The notes under the pieces are model-generated. The model saw only the letters and a program-made list of their open reading frames with translations, searched no databases and was not told the DNA's origin. Shown here in pieces: positions 13,801 to 25,300 of a stretch of 64,000 nucleotides of DNA. A program made the position numbers and the translations under genes. Source of the DNA: Centropus unirufus (lineage: Eukaryota; Chordata; Aves; Cuculiformes; Centropidae); assembly GCA_013397695.1 (NCBI GenBank), contig VYZI01000127.1, positions 1,832,860 to 1,896,859 on the forward strand, in the 5' to 3' direction. Position 1 is the stretch's first letter. Each line of letters opens with the position of its first letter.

Positions 13801-16800
13801 GCACAAGGATCAGAACCAGATCCACCCTGTTACCTTTATTCCAATAAATCTTTCAGGGCCAGCCTTTGTGCTAACACAAGGCAGGGGAAGGGGGAAGAAC
13901 TTCCACTTGTTATCCACAGCAGCAAACACTTTCTGTTGATTCATCTGATGGGGCAGCAGCAGTTTCTGAATGACCTTTGAGCTGGAGACTAGATGCTAGA
14001 CATACCTGGCAAGAGCAGTCACTACAGGCATGAGCTGGCAGGACTCCAGCACCATTGGCGAAGGAGAGCCCATGCACAGGGATGTCTTCCCAGCAGCAGC
14101 CCTCGTATGCCTACTGGCCTTCTTTCAGCCCTCTCGACCTGGATCAGGTTTAGGAGGGTGACTCACACTTCCTTGTGCGCATCTAGGATTACTTTCAAAC
14201 AAGGGTCATCCAGGCCAGCCAAGATGACTGTGCAGGAATAATTTCTCCTCTTTGCCAGAAAGCATGCCCAGGAAATACAGGAAAACGTGAACAAATTTAA
14301 GAGTCATTCAATGCTACCAGCACTAGGAAGACCAGCCATCAACATTTACAGTTTACTGAAGCCATACAGTTGCAGGGCAGCAATCTTCCTTCCTTTATTA
14401 CTTACGGGAAACTAATTCTCTGTAACTTGACTCAGTTTGATAAAGCAAGTCACAAATTCACAGTATAACACCTTCATTTAAAAACACAAGGGATTATTAT
14501 CAACAATTTCTGCTTTTCCTATATTGTTCTTGAACATGGAAGTAAATGCAATGTTAATGATTAACATCCATAGATGTTAAACTAGAAACAAGCAGTTTTC
14601 TTTACTTCACCAATCACCTGCCGAGAATTTGTTTGTTAAATCAATAATTATCGAAGTTACATTATTAAACCTCTTTTCAATTCGTGAATGCCAAAGATCT
14701 TGAAGATTTAAGAGATAAGCCACCTCTTCCACATCCTCCTCAGTGCTACCCATTCAAACCTCCTCGTGACAGCATTAAACCCAGGATGAAAGGCCCTCTC
14801 AGTTTCACAGTAAATGCACATTGTAAAAGCATACGTATGACCTTCACCAGCCACCAAGGGAACGCAGTAGATGAGTTCAGCCAGCTCAGAGCAGCGCTGG
14901 AAAAAGCTCTAGTTGCCAGTTTAGATCATCTGCCACTTCAGAAACTCCAGAACACCCGGAAAGAAAAGGAATCAGATCTTGATTTTTCCATTATAATCCT
15001 CTGATATTCTAATGTCTCTTTACAGAGACATTACAGAGTTGGGGTTTTGGATTAAGTATTTTCAACCAATTGATGACTATTTTTAGTGTCTAGTAAGATG
15101 CTTAGTAAACAGATCAAAATCGTAGTAGAGCTGCAGAGATCCTTTCCCCTTTTTTCTTCAAAATGGGGAAATATTGTATTGGTTGCGCACTACAAACTAT
15201 AACAATCATTTGCAATGCACAAATACGTTCCTAACAATTCAAGGTAACCACCTAGTTTCAGTTTAAACTCGCTTACAAACACAAGGAATAAGAACTACTC
15301 TTCATGATGAATACAGAGATGAGACACATCAAGTGCTGCTTCCACACGAAGCCAGTACATGGGAACTCAATGCGGAAAAAAGCAGAAAGCAAAAAGGTCA
15401 TTGTAAAAAGTAAACAACCATGTCGACAAATAAATCCTGCCAAATTCTAATTCAGGACAGAAGTATTTATTAAAACATTTCTTTTTCCATCCCACTTCCA
15501 CTGACATGCAAGCATCATAGGACAATGTACATAACCACTAGATGTACTGCAATAGATGAACCTTAGTTGAGAATGTCCTACTCTAAGCTGACTATGCCCG
15601 AGTCGTTGTGGCATCTCTACACCCTGCTAGTACCAAAACTACTAATTTAAACACCAAGTAAAATAAAAATTCACAAACACAGGGGGAATACACCTCAGAC
15701 AGAACTAAATATCACTCTTGGTGCTTAAAAATAAAATTACAACTAAATAGCTGTTTAAAACTTCAAATAGGAAAAGACTTACCTAAGATAAGATGGAAAG
15801 TTTGGTTCTACTAGACAACAGACAGGTTTAAAAAGCAGCAGAGCTGAAAAGCTAAAGGTAGCTCAATTCACAGAACGTGTGAAATACTTGATTGCAAACA
15901 TGATAGAAGGAGAGAAAACAAAAGCAAATCTTTTATGCAGCAAAGCAGCAAAACAAACATAAGGCACCAGCAACTCTGGGTTGTTTTGGGGTTTTTTTTC
16001 CTCCCTCATGTACCTCTTAATGCCTTTACTTAAGCTTACATCATAACACATTTAATATAACAGTACTAACCTCAGCCTTCAATTAAGCCTCATTATGTAT
16101 TAAAAGCAGAGCCAGCCGGGGCCATACTTGTTATCAATGTCAGTTATTTCTCTGTAAGACTAGAAGGATTCACACTTATGTTTTTAGCCAGATAACTTCA
16201 GATTGTAACTTGGTTTCTTAAAAAAATCCTGCTGACCAAGTTAACTATTGTCCTCATTAACAATTAACAACTCCAGGGATGGATTTGCTACAGTGCCTTC
16301 AGCAGGTACTCCAAGAACTAGGGGCAGCAGCCAAGACCAAGAAGCAAACTCCCTCGAAGCCCAAAGCCCAGAGAATCCTCCAAAATCAGCAGTAATTACA
16401 GTCCTCCTATTAATAAATCAAGCTTTGAAGTCCAGTGAAGGGAGATTGCTGTAAGAACAAGATGCAGGCAGCTAAGAGCTGCAGTTGAGAGAAGGGCAGA
16501 AAACTTGCACTTCTCATGCTGTAGCTAGATCTGAGAGAAACCCTGAACTGCTTTGTTTTATTGGTTTTAGGCTATGAATTAGTCATCCTCACTACATATC
16601 AGAAAGTGTTAGAGAAAAGACTTATTTCCCTGCACCATGGTTAATTCACATCCTATTTGGACCCTTCTCATGAGGGACTAAGTAGCACAGTTAAGGAAAA
16701 AAAGGATAAAATTTAATTTTTCAAGGTCACTCCATACAAACACAAATTGGTTTCCACCCAGGTTGCTCCTCAGATTAAGGTCAAATTTTCAAGCTTTAGC

Positions 16801-19800
16801 TATCTCTGAGTGAGGTTACATTTTTCAGTTTAAATCAGCAGTGGAAAACAGCAGGAAAATACTTTACCAGCAGTCTAGCATTTCCTTCCTTGCACCACAA
16901 AAACTGAACGGGAAAAATTACTATGGACCATCTTAGGTGATGTCTCCTTCGATAAAATTGCCTTATCAATCTTTTGATTTCTTTTCTTGCATGACTAATA
17001 CATTAAACTCTATAATTAAACTCTAATTACTCTTCCACAAAACACCTTTCTGAAATGTCTTCCGCCTCAGGTATCTTAGGTCATGTGAAATTCATTATCT
17101 TCAATAAGCGCGCTTTTGTCTTTGAAAAGATTTCACATTTGCCAAGAGTCAGTAGTGGGGCATCAAACCGGCTTCAGAAGTATGGGCCCCGACATCTACT
17201 ATTATGTTAGAACAACCCTTAGAGGAAAAGAGAATATTAAGGAGCAAAAATGGTGGAAATTATCTATACAGCCTACCACATCACACAGGAAGTTAAGTGA
17301 GAGTTTGCAGTTAGCAAATGAATTAATGCCTGGTCTAATGGGGGAGGAACTGTTTTCATTAAAAGATGCATATAAAGCTATCACATCACAAAGCACTCCA
17401 AGTAAAGCTCACCAGTTTGGCCAGTCCCTTCCCCTCAAGGGACACAAAAAAAAGTAAAGATGAGAGAAGACGAGGCAGTAGGCAAAGCCTAGGGGAGGAA
17501 GCACACAGGAGCCCTATCACTGAGCATTTGCTTTCTCAGGCATCCCTGGAGCTCAGTTCTAGAGCACGAAGTCTGCTCCCAAGCTGTACATCAGCCTCTA
17601 TTGCTCTTTGACGTGCATTTCTTGAAACTGCAGAGCAGGAGAGAGCTTGAGATGCTATAAAAGCCTGGGAGGTCTGACTTTACCCACGCTGGCAGGTGCT
17701 GGCTCCAAGCCCTGCCAGTGCTGAAGCTGCTGGCGATTGCAGATGTCTGGCACCAGCACAGGACCTGGAGGATCAGGGTCACAGAAATACATGCAAAAAG
17801 AATGCTGCAAATGCAGCACGAAACATACAGTCATCCCTACCTAGGATTGAAATGAGAGCTTTGATTAGAAAGAGATGGGAGTACATGACAAGAAGGAAGC
17901 TCAGCTCTCAGGCACACCAGAGTTTCTAACACAGCTCCCAAGCCCATGGCACAATGTCCTCAGCTGGCTCCTGTTCAAGAGCCATTCATACCCAGGACCT
18001 GTGACCTGGGGTGAGGCGAGCTGCGTGGAAGCAAATCCATCCAGCATCCTTTTCACTGAATGCAACAAGCAACTTCAGGAGTTTATGATCTTTTTGCAGA
18101 GTGCAGTCTTCATTAGCAATAAAACATTCCTGCGGGAAGAGTTTGTCCGTGCTGGATATGTGAACTTCCTCTAGAGTGACAGCACTAAGCACTGACAGGC
18201 TGAGACAGAACTGACTCCACGGATCTAAATTAAGAGTTAGGGCATCATGTTTCTTGGGCTGATTCTGGGTCCTATCTGCCAAGTTGAGGAACAGCGGAAG
18301 AGCACAGTAACCAATCTGAAACAAAACCTTGAAAAACAGGAAATGAATGCCAGCAAAGACCAACTCCTGTAAGGAGATGAAGGGAGAGCAGGACTGGGAC
18401 TGCTTAGAGAGATGCAAAAACAGGACTGACCACACAACAATCAAATCCTGTAAAGGACTAGGAAGGCTGAGGAGATGTGGAGTGGGAGAAGGGAAAAAGC
18501 ATAGGAAGAGCAGGTCTGAAGCTCTAACAAGAAAAATTGTCTTCCTGGGTAAGCATCAAAGACAGAAGTTAGAACGAATTAAGTAGGTAGACCAAAACTC
18601 CAGATTTGCTAGGATTTGCTGGGCAAGCTTTTCAGCAAGGGGAAGGAAGGGATGACAGGGTTGGAAGTAAAGAAAGCAAACAGGACAGAACAAACAGCCC
18701 TGTACTTGCTGGTTCTGAAGTGGGATACAACCCACCTGAACTCCTCAACGTGCCTATGAAATCTTCTAGAGTTACAAGGGCAAGTATCCAGCCACTATGC
18801 TATATAATCAGAAATCAGGGTGATGGATCCAAAACTGCACGGTAAATCAGCAGGCCTTGAAAACAGATATAGACTGAAACTATTTAGAGGTCTGGATAAT
18901 TCAGAACTAGGGTTGATGGCAAAAACTTTGATCACTCCTCTTTTACCCATTTGTAATAAATAGCATATGGTTAATGGAGCAGTGAGTTATCCCATGGATA
19001 TGAATTCACAGAATCTCAGAACTGCGAGGCTGCAAAAGACCTCCGAGATCCTCAAATGCAACCGTACCTGTCCACCACTAAACCATATCCCTAAGCCCCT
19101 CATCTACCTATCTTTTAAATACATCCAGCGATGGGGATTCCACCACCTCCCTGGGCAGCCTGTTCCAGCATCTGATGACACTTTCAGTGAAAAATGTATG
19201 CCTCATCTCCAATCTGAACCTCCCCAGGCACAGCCTGAGGCCATTCCCCCTTGTCCTATCACCTGGAACTTGGGAGAAGAGACCAGCACCCACCTCTCCA
19301 CAACCTCCTTTCAGGTGGTTGTAGGAAGTGATAAGGTCTACCCTCAGCCTCCTCCAGGATGAACCACCCCAGCTCCCTCAGTCGCTCCTCATAACACTTG
19401 TTCTCCAGCCCCTTCACGGGACACATTCCGGAACCTCCATGTCCTTTTGAGTAGTGAGGGGCCCAGAATACAGTACTCAAGGTGTGGTCTTCACCAGTGC
19501 CAAGTACAGGGGCAAGATCACCTCCTGCTGGCAACCCTGTTTCTGATACAGGCCAAGATGCCCAAGATGCCTTTGGCCTTCTTGGCCACCCCGGCACACT
19601 GCTGGCTCAGGCTCATTCAGCTGTCAAACATCATCCCCCTCCCGCTCAGTCATTCTCCTCCAGGAAGCTTTCCAGCCACTCTTCCCCAGGCCTGTAGCAC
19701 TGTACAGGGTTGTCAAACTCTACTTTTAGCCAAGAGTTCCCCTGTAACTAACAAGAGCCGTTTAAATCAATTTTACAGGCAACCACTATCTGTGCACCAT

Positions 19801-22389
19801 ATTAAGAGACTTTATTAAGAGACTTCCCTAGATCATCAAGTCCAGTCCTTGCTCATATACAGGCATCATCTTCCAGTCTTTTGTGTTAATCAAGTTCTAT
19901 CTGAAAACAAACTAGGTATTTAAAATGGTTTGCTTGAGTTTGCAGAAAGAACCATCTGATCTCTGTCATAAAACTCAACAAGAGCTCTGTTTTATATGAA
20001 AATGTTAAAGAAATTTTAAATCCTCTGTATTGTCTCATCAATGTGTCAGACTGGGCACTCAGTTAGTAGCTACTTCTGATATTTACCTTTATTTGCAGTG
20101 GTTGTAAACATAAGATCACACTCTTGAATTGCAGACAGGTGTTCTGAAAATATACCCGTTAATCCTTATGAACTGGTAAGTATTAACAAAAGGATAGAAA
20201 CGGATAGAAAAAAGGATACAAAACAGTTTAACAGTGTTTGAAGAGCACTAACAAGAGAAGGGAAAGACCTCGCTCTTTCCAGACCCTTTGTAAAACCTTA
20301 TTGAATTGATTTACATCAAGTTCAGTGATTTTGAATACATCGTACAATTGCAATTGGAGGATTTCTGTATGCCAACCAAGTTCAGAGGCTCAGCTGCCTA
20401 CCTTTTATGTGTTTAAATGAAGGGCAACTACAATATAATTCATGTGGAAGGACAAGTAAAATTCTCTGAGCGAATTTTGTAATTCCATACAAAACCCCTC
20501 AGTTACCATTTTGTTTCGTGCAACCTAAGTCAGACTACATTTACCCACCTTCTAAAATCTCTATCCTGCTAAGCAGCTGAATCAATGTAGTCCACAGAAA
20601 ATTTTGAACAGTGGGAATGACTTGGTAAGTGCAAAAACTTAAATAAGACTGAAATCAGACTTTTTACATTTTCAAGACACAGCTGAAACTTGACTTTCTT
20701 ACATGGTAATTTCTACTTAACACCAACCATTTCCTTACAATTGGAACATGTCCCAGTCTTCATAAACCTACATCTTGTCATGGCAAAGCATCCATGCTCA
20801 AATCCGAACTGGACACGCAGTATGAGTCTCATTAATGATTAACATAGCTTTCATGGCTTTGGGTGGTTTAATGGGCCATAAAGTTACTTCACATCCTAAT
20901 ATCTGACCATATCCTGCAGCAGAGAAATGCAGGAGCTAAGCAGGATCTCTCTGAATACATTGTATTAAAGGAGAAGTCACTTTATAAAATACAGCCATGG
21001 GTGTACAGCCATAGAGACTGAAAACAATTTTACCTATTTCAATACAATTTCCTTACTCATACAGAGAAGTCACACAGCACATTCTCAGTATCACTCTCAT
21101 TTCTGTGTTCGTGCCATTTTTATGCCAGTTTAAGTCTCTACAAATAGGCCTTCCTTTATCACCATGTTTTCACTCCTTACATGATCCTGACCTGCCTAAC
21201 CCTCCTCCCACAGGACTGTCTTTCCTCTCAGTAGCAGTCAAAAGCAGTGTAGAGCAACCAGCTATACATATACACTCCTCCCCTGAAGGGCAAACTAGCC
21301 AAGAATGCACTGGATTAAGAGTGCAGGATATCAGCTTTCAACTAAAACAAACCCAAGCCAAAGAGAATCAACCAAGGCCACAAGCTTTGCATTTCCCAGT
21401 GTCTTGTTGCACAGGAAGGGAACCTTAAAACTTCTTACATTGCTAAACAAGAACTTCAGAAGGGCAGCTCTCCAGAGGCAGTCACTCATTGCTATAACAC
21501 TTGCTTAGTTTACTAAAAAGCTAAACAAAATCACATACACACCCTTTCTATATTTATACTTTCTTTCAAGATTCCACATTTCTTTGTCAACAGGGTGCAA
21601 ACTAGTAGGTGTCCCACTTGCAGCACCATACTGCCTAGAAAAAACAGCCCCATAAATTTTCTCTGGTAATAGCTCAGAGAAAATTCACATATTCAAAGTA
21701 AAGCAACTTCCCACAGCCACCACACTCCTGGGCAAAGTATCTTTTTTCACTATCTAAAGAACAGCATAAGAAGCAGGCTTTAAAAGACATCCCAAAGCAA
21801 CCGCCACTTACTTTCTTATCCTAATACACCAAACCAAGATCCTAAGCACATTTCAAGCTGATAAATAGAATTAAAAAACAGTCTGAGAGCCAAAAGACAA
21901 CATAAGCCAGCAATTATACAGAATTTCAGTCAAGACTCTAGTAGCAACACCATGTGGCTTCAACTGGAAGTTCCAAGTATTTTGGATGAGTAAAGCTGAC
22001 TCAGTGCTAAAAGTAAATACACAAAGGTTCAAAATCTACTGTGATGCACTCAAAGAACTGCATCTAGAAATAAACTGTTTGAGGACTACAACCGCAGACA
22101 ACATCATGCAAATAGACAAACAGAATCTTTCGTATTCTCTTGAAGATGCATTGAGTCAAATATTTATGTGCATGAGGAAACAGAGAAAAACAAACATTTT
22201 ATCTGTTTCCATTACTGGTTTTGACATATTTCACTACAAGTACTCTGCAGAAGAGCAAAATATTTTTAATCAACATTGTTTTGAACAGAGAACCAGAATA
22301 ACAGTAGTACTTTCAACCCAACATTACCTTGGAAAAGCGAGCATTTATCCATTTTGTAAAGGTCTTTTTCTGTACATCATTATGTTCAT
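1640..22389 (-). CDS. UTRN: Utrophin, actin-binding domain portion (five common exons, joined)
   Basis: Utrophin is the autosomal paralogue of dystrophin, a large cytoskeletal linker that binds F-actin through an N-terminal pair of calponin-homology (CH) domains and the dystroglycan complex through its C-terminus. Seen here: five minus-strand exons (22328-22389, 7604-7696, 6156-6233, 2695-2787, 1640-1812; 499 nt in all) that splice in one open frame and cover about residues 27-192 of the family protein, meaning all of CH1 and the start of CH2. All introns are GT-AG. Utrophin is preferred over dystrophin because of motifs such as [35 protein letters not shown] and [11 protein letters not shown], where dystrophin has KWVNAQFSK, NNVNKALRVLQ, VDLVNIGSTD and RNYPQVNVINF. 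The comparison is from my knowledge of the families, not an alignment. The gene is partial: the rest of CH2, the spectrin repeats and the C-terminus lie below position 1, and the A-isoform start exon lies above the window. Confidence 0.97.
1813..2694 (-). other. UTRN intron (882 bp)
   Basis: The intron lies between the 93-bp and 173-bp exons, with GTGAGA donor and GTCTTGCAG acceptor. I see no repeat, RNA gene or extra exon in it. Confidence 0.85.
2695..2787 (-). CDS. UTRN: UTRN exon, end of CH1 (93 bp)
   Basis: Thirty-one codons starting [20 protein letters not shown] and ending WSIILHWQ. They form the last helices of CH1 and lead into the linker to CH2. The acceptor is CTCTGCAG (complement at 2788 onward) and the donor is GTGAGA (2694 to 2689). 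The length and phase equal dystrophin exon 5. VNIGGTD and LLWSIILHW are utrophin-type; dystrophin has VNIGSTD and LIWNIILHW. Confidence 0.97.
2788..6155 (-). other. UTRN intron (3,368 bp)
   Basis: The intron lies between the 78-bp and 93-bp exons, with GTGAGC donor and CTCTGCAG acceptor. It is AT-rich, with a T run at about 4476-4488 and A/T-rich short repeats at about 4550-4575. No recognisable transposon or coding exon is visible. Confidence 0.85.
6156..6233 (-). CDS. UTRN: UTRN exon, CH1 (78 bp)
   Basis: Twenty-six codons starting [20 protein letters not shown] and ending VLHQNN. This is the actin-binding segment 2 region of CH1, one of the most conserved parts of the dystrophin/utrophin family. 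The acceptor is TTTATTTTCAG (complement at 6234 onward) and the donor is GTGAGC (6155 to 6150). Phase is 0-0, and the length equals dystrophin exon 4. [13 protein letters not shown] is the utrophin form; dystrophin has NVNKALRVLQNNN. Confidence 0.97.
6234..7603 (-). other. UTRN intron (1,370 bp)
   Basis: The intron lies between the 93-bp and 78-bp exons, with GTAAGA donor and TTTTCAG acceptor. The frame at 6351-6752 on the minus strand (133 codons) has no recognisable domain and I treat it as chance. Confidence 0.85.
7604..7696 (-). CDS. UTRN: UTRN exon, CH1 middle part (93 bp)
   Basis: Thirty-one codons beginning [20 protein letters not shown] and ending LTGKSL, the core of CH1 with the conserved [13 protein letters not shown] helix. 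The acceptor is TTTCTGCAG (complement at 7697 onward) and the donor is GTAAGA (7603 to 7598). The exon is symmetric (phase 0-0) and equals dystrophin exon 3 in length. The KPPVKDMF stretch varies in the family (mammalian utrophin has KPPINDMF as I recall it), while the remainder is nearly invariant. Confidence 0.97.
10630..11004 (-). mobile_element. Degraded CR1 LINE fragment, reverse-transcriptase region
   Basis: Read on the minus strand, the sequence parallels the CR1 ORF2 reverse-transcriptase segment: a block like AAGGCCTTTGACAAG (KAFD), CACAACATCCTTGTTGC (HNILL), CTGCTCAATGTCCAAATGG, ATCATTAATGAGTGATGTCC and ATTAATGACATGCAG (IND). CR1 is the main non-LTR retrotransposon of birds. This copy is 5' and 3' truncated, has in-frame stops and internal deletions, and is clearly dead. 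It is more diverged than the other copies in the window, which suggests an older insertion. Boundaries are approximate. Confidence 0.85.
11400..12425. other. GC-richer intronic segment, nothing recognised
   Basis: This stretch is clearly richer in G+C than its flanks and contains several overlapping long open frames on both strands, the longest being 147 and 151 codons on the plus strand. I see no domain, no consistent splice structure and no known repeat family. The frames are best explained by the low density of AT-rich stop codons. Confidence 0.5.
12434..12636. repeat. 17-bp minisatellite interrupted by an assembly gap
   Basis: Tandem copies of the 17-bp unit ATGCAGCCAGAGATCCC run from 12434: five complete units before the N run and five after it, plus a final partial unit ending near 12636. 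The visible copies appear identical. Because 17 is not a multiple of three and the unit has no stop in any of six frames, the array produces long artificial open frames on both strands (up to 191 codons plus, 118 minus). The units on either side of the N run are out of register (23 rather than 17 or 34 bases), so the real array length is not what is shown. Confidence 0.97.
12522..12541. other. Assembly gap (20 N)
   Basis: Twenty consecutive N bases lie inside the minisatellite. The assembler or gap-filler could not resolve the array length here, so the spacing across the gap is not reliable. Confidence 1.
15010..15033. repeat. Perfect 10-bp hairpin with 4-nt loop
   Basis: TAATGTCTCT at 15010-15019 is the exact reverse complement of AGAGACATTA at 15024-15033, with TTAC between them. 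It lies in the 14.6-kb UTRN intron. No function is known, and it is too short to be a microRNA precursor. Confidence 0.8.
18995..19712 (-). mobile_element. CR1 LINE 3' fragment
   Basis: On the minus strand this is the 3' end of CR1 ORF2 and its tail. The frame at 19293-19108 encodes the family C-terminus with [16 protein letters not shown] and [15 protein letters not shown]. The 3' tail ends around 18995 with a variant of the usual terminal repeat. It is 5'-truncated at about 19712 and lacks 19 bases, at the 19416/19417 junction, that are present in the related copy at 29985-30707. It belongs to the same subfamily as that copy but lies in the opposite orientation. Confidence 0.93.
22328..22389 (-). 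CDS. UTRN: UTRN first common coding exon (62 bp), start of CH1
   Basis: The exon starts with the last two bases of an Asp codon and continues with 20 codons containing [20 protein letters not shown]. This is the first helix of CH1 and includes actin-binding segment 1. The acceptor is a long pyrimidine tract ending in CTCTCCAG (complement at 22390 onward), and the donor is GTAATG (22327 to 22322). The length of 62 bp and the phases (in 1, out 0) equal dystrophin exon 2. It is the exon to which both alternative utrophin N-termini are expected to splice, because it needs a preceding exon ending in one extra G. The intron that follows is 14,631 bp. Confidence 0.97.
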
Positions 22390-25300
22390 CTGGAGAGAGA
22401 AAAGAGAAAAACAATGAAAGTGCATTCTCAATTCTAGGTCACATTAAACATCCCAACTCAGTGGAAGATTTTTTTACCATTTTATTGATGAAGTCATTCA
22501 AACCTCTACAAGACTCTGGTTCTTGTGGCGTCACACAAACATTTCAACTTCACTAGCAGCCACAGTAGCTCCTTTGCATTAGGATGAGCCTCACCACACA
22601 CGACCTGTGCAGGATACCCATGCATTAAATTCACAGACTCCCCATCTGGTGAAAAGCAACCTATGAAACCATGGGCTTTTAATCAGACCTTGTGAATACC
22701 TTTTGGCCTGGCTGCATTACTCCAAAAGCTGCTGAGGTCCTTGATTCGAGCTTCTGATACAGATAATGGGCTCCTTAAGTACACTGCACAGCAACTGCAG
22801 TAGCAAAGCTGCTGGAATAACCCTTGAAGCACACATCCTTAGCCACCCTCCACTTGGTTTCACACCTGGGTTAAAAACCTTGTTAGTCAGCCACGGTCAA
22901 GTTCAGCTGAAGCATGGGAAAGGCTCAGCAGCCTTTCCCTTCAGGTATCACTACTGAAGCATCACTGAAAGCACCGTTACTCAGGATCCAGGAGACAGGC
23001 AGAAGGACCCAACAGGACAAGGAGGAAGGACAGGCAAGCACTTACAGGTTTGAGCAGATAGAGAAGCAGTGGCCTCCATCTGTGCAGAGAGAGGACAGCT
23101 TCCCAGATTGTCCAAGGAAGCCATTTGAGAGTTACCTGCAATTTTACAGAGTCTGCCTCACTAAACCAGGCTGAGCCACCTCCAACACAGCTCTGGACAC
23201 CTCTTGGGTAAATTGAACTACGCAGTAGTGCTAAAGGCAAGACTACGCCTCACCACCTGCACTTAAATGACAGCAAATTGCCTTCTGACAACAAGCCAAG
23301 CAAAGGAATTGGCCCACCACGAATTTTCAGGCTCAATTACTGCAGCCAGGAAGAAAAGATGCACATGGAGCCTGTGAAAGACTTTAACCTCCCAATTCAT
23401 GCAGCAGATCACAGCCAAGGCAAGCAGTTCCTTCCACTGGGCAAAGTATGTTTGACAGCTGCAGCGTAGATCATCTCCAAGAGGCCTTTAAGACTCCACA
23501 AGCTTCTTTACAGACCAGCCCAGTGCTTCCATGCTGTGCTTACACACAGCACACTGCTTCCATGGATGTTCTCCTACAGAACCTGTGGCGATTGGCACCC
23601 ATTTTTCCAGCCCCCTTACCACAAAGTATAGCACACTGGGATGAAGTCAAAGCTTTAAGCTTTACAAAAATGGTGATGTCAATTTAAAATCAAACCTCTG
23701 TTTTGGTCTCCTTTTGGGCTACAGCTGAAAGACCTGCTGCCAGGATGCCAAAGAACACACATCTGCAACACTGCAGCAAGCACCCATTATTTCACTGCTT
23801 CTGACACGTAGAGCAGATCCAACATAGCCTACTCTGTCATTCCTCAAGCTCAACCAGGAATCAGACAGTCTAATACAGAAAATTCTTTTTCTCAAAGACC
23901 TTGAAGTGCATGCCTACCGTGTCATGCTTAAAACATCTCACTGGAATTCAAGAAATTGTTCTGGGGAAAATACAATCACCTAAAATCTCATTAACCTTGC
24001 TCTCTTCCCTCAGAAACAGCGGGCTTCAAAGACAGATAGGAACCACCAGTTGGATACTCTGTGCCAAGCACCCACCTCACAGAAGACTGGCAGGGTCAGA
24101 ATTTAAACTCCAAAAGTATCGAATGTATTTACTAAATTTTTTCCCTTTCAATATTTTTTTTTTTTAGGAGACAGGAACAGACTAAATTAACTGCCACCAC
24201 TTGGCCAAAAGCTAGCTTTATACCAAACTCAGTCCCAGACTGTCCACTTCTTCACAATGTTTTCCATTAGCATTAATTGCAAATAGTATTTGTACTAATG
24301 TTTTGAGACTTAAACATCCTTCTCTTTTTCTAATTATCACTCAGTAACCTTTGTCCCTTTTCTGCCAACAACCCCAAGTACATACCCATGTACAAGGACA
24401 CTTTCCTAAGGCTCAATCTGCTTTTTCCCTTCCTTAAGCTTCCCTACGTGAGAATCAAAGCAGCAGCCCCCAAGTTCAACATCTCATTCTTTTAATGTGC
24501 TTACTCCTAAAGATAAAGTATGAAGAGAGGCCATAAAATAGTTGCATTAACAGTGTAAAAGGGTTATGGATTTATAAATCCTGTGTGCTCAGAGATATAC
24601 ATGCCCCAGTCTTGAGGGGCTCACCCCCTTCACAAGCACATGCACAGCAGGAGTTGACAGCTCTTCTAAACATTAAACATTAATTAAACATTAAACCAGC
24701 TCCAGCCTGACAGAACTATCACTGGGCCTTGTACCTACAAGCTGCTCCCACACACACCTCAGGTCCAGACTGTGGAAGTCCTCGTGCTATGTGTACTGCA
24801 GTAGCGTGACATTTATTAAGACTCCAGGCCCTTTTCCCTCTTTTCAAAAGAGCATTTCTTAGGGAGGAGAAAGAAAAACAATTAATAAAACAAAAAACCC
24901 AACTGCAATAAATATGAACTACTTTGTCTTCGATGGGAACAGAAAGAATATTGTATTTATCCCTACTATTTCCTCCATATCAGAGCACCCTTTCTACTTC
25001 AGTTGTGGAAGCTCCGATTCCTTGCTTGTCCCCCATCTCCCAAAATGCTCTGCTCAGCTATAAAACCTGTAGATGACCCTTGCCCAGTCAGACTACACTT
25101 TCACGTGTTTTATAAAAGCCTCTGAAACTAGAATTTTTGTAGTTGGCCATTATAGCTAGGGCTGTGTCAAACTTTCTGCCATAAATTCCCTGGAAATAAA
25201 TTTGTAGCTGAAATACTGGTGCTTTGTTAACAGCAGTGACAAGTTATTTTATACCTCAAATTCATTTTCTTTACATTCTTACAAGCCTGTAAAGCCAAAC

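Larger units (their letters stand above)
7697..22327 (-). other. UTRN intron (14,631 bp)
   Basis: This large intron separates the first common exon from the second. It holds two CR1 LINE fragments (about 10630-11004 and 18995-19712), a GC-richer stretch at about 11400-12800 with a 17-bp minisatellite and an assembly gap, and a short perfect hairpin at 15010-15033, each listed separately. The remainder is AT-rich unique-looking sequence in which I recognise nothing. Confidence 0.85.

Noticed and set aside
19108..19362. Open frames on both strands at 19.1-19.4 kb as host genes
   Set aside because: They lie within a CR1 LINE fragment; the minus frame is the CR1 ORF2 C-terminus and the plus frame is its shadow.
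19820..19880. Block like AGATCATCAAGTCCAGTCCT as a CR1 tail next to the 19-kb copy
   Set aside because: Similarity is short and diverged with no body sequence, so it may be chance or a very old remnant.
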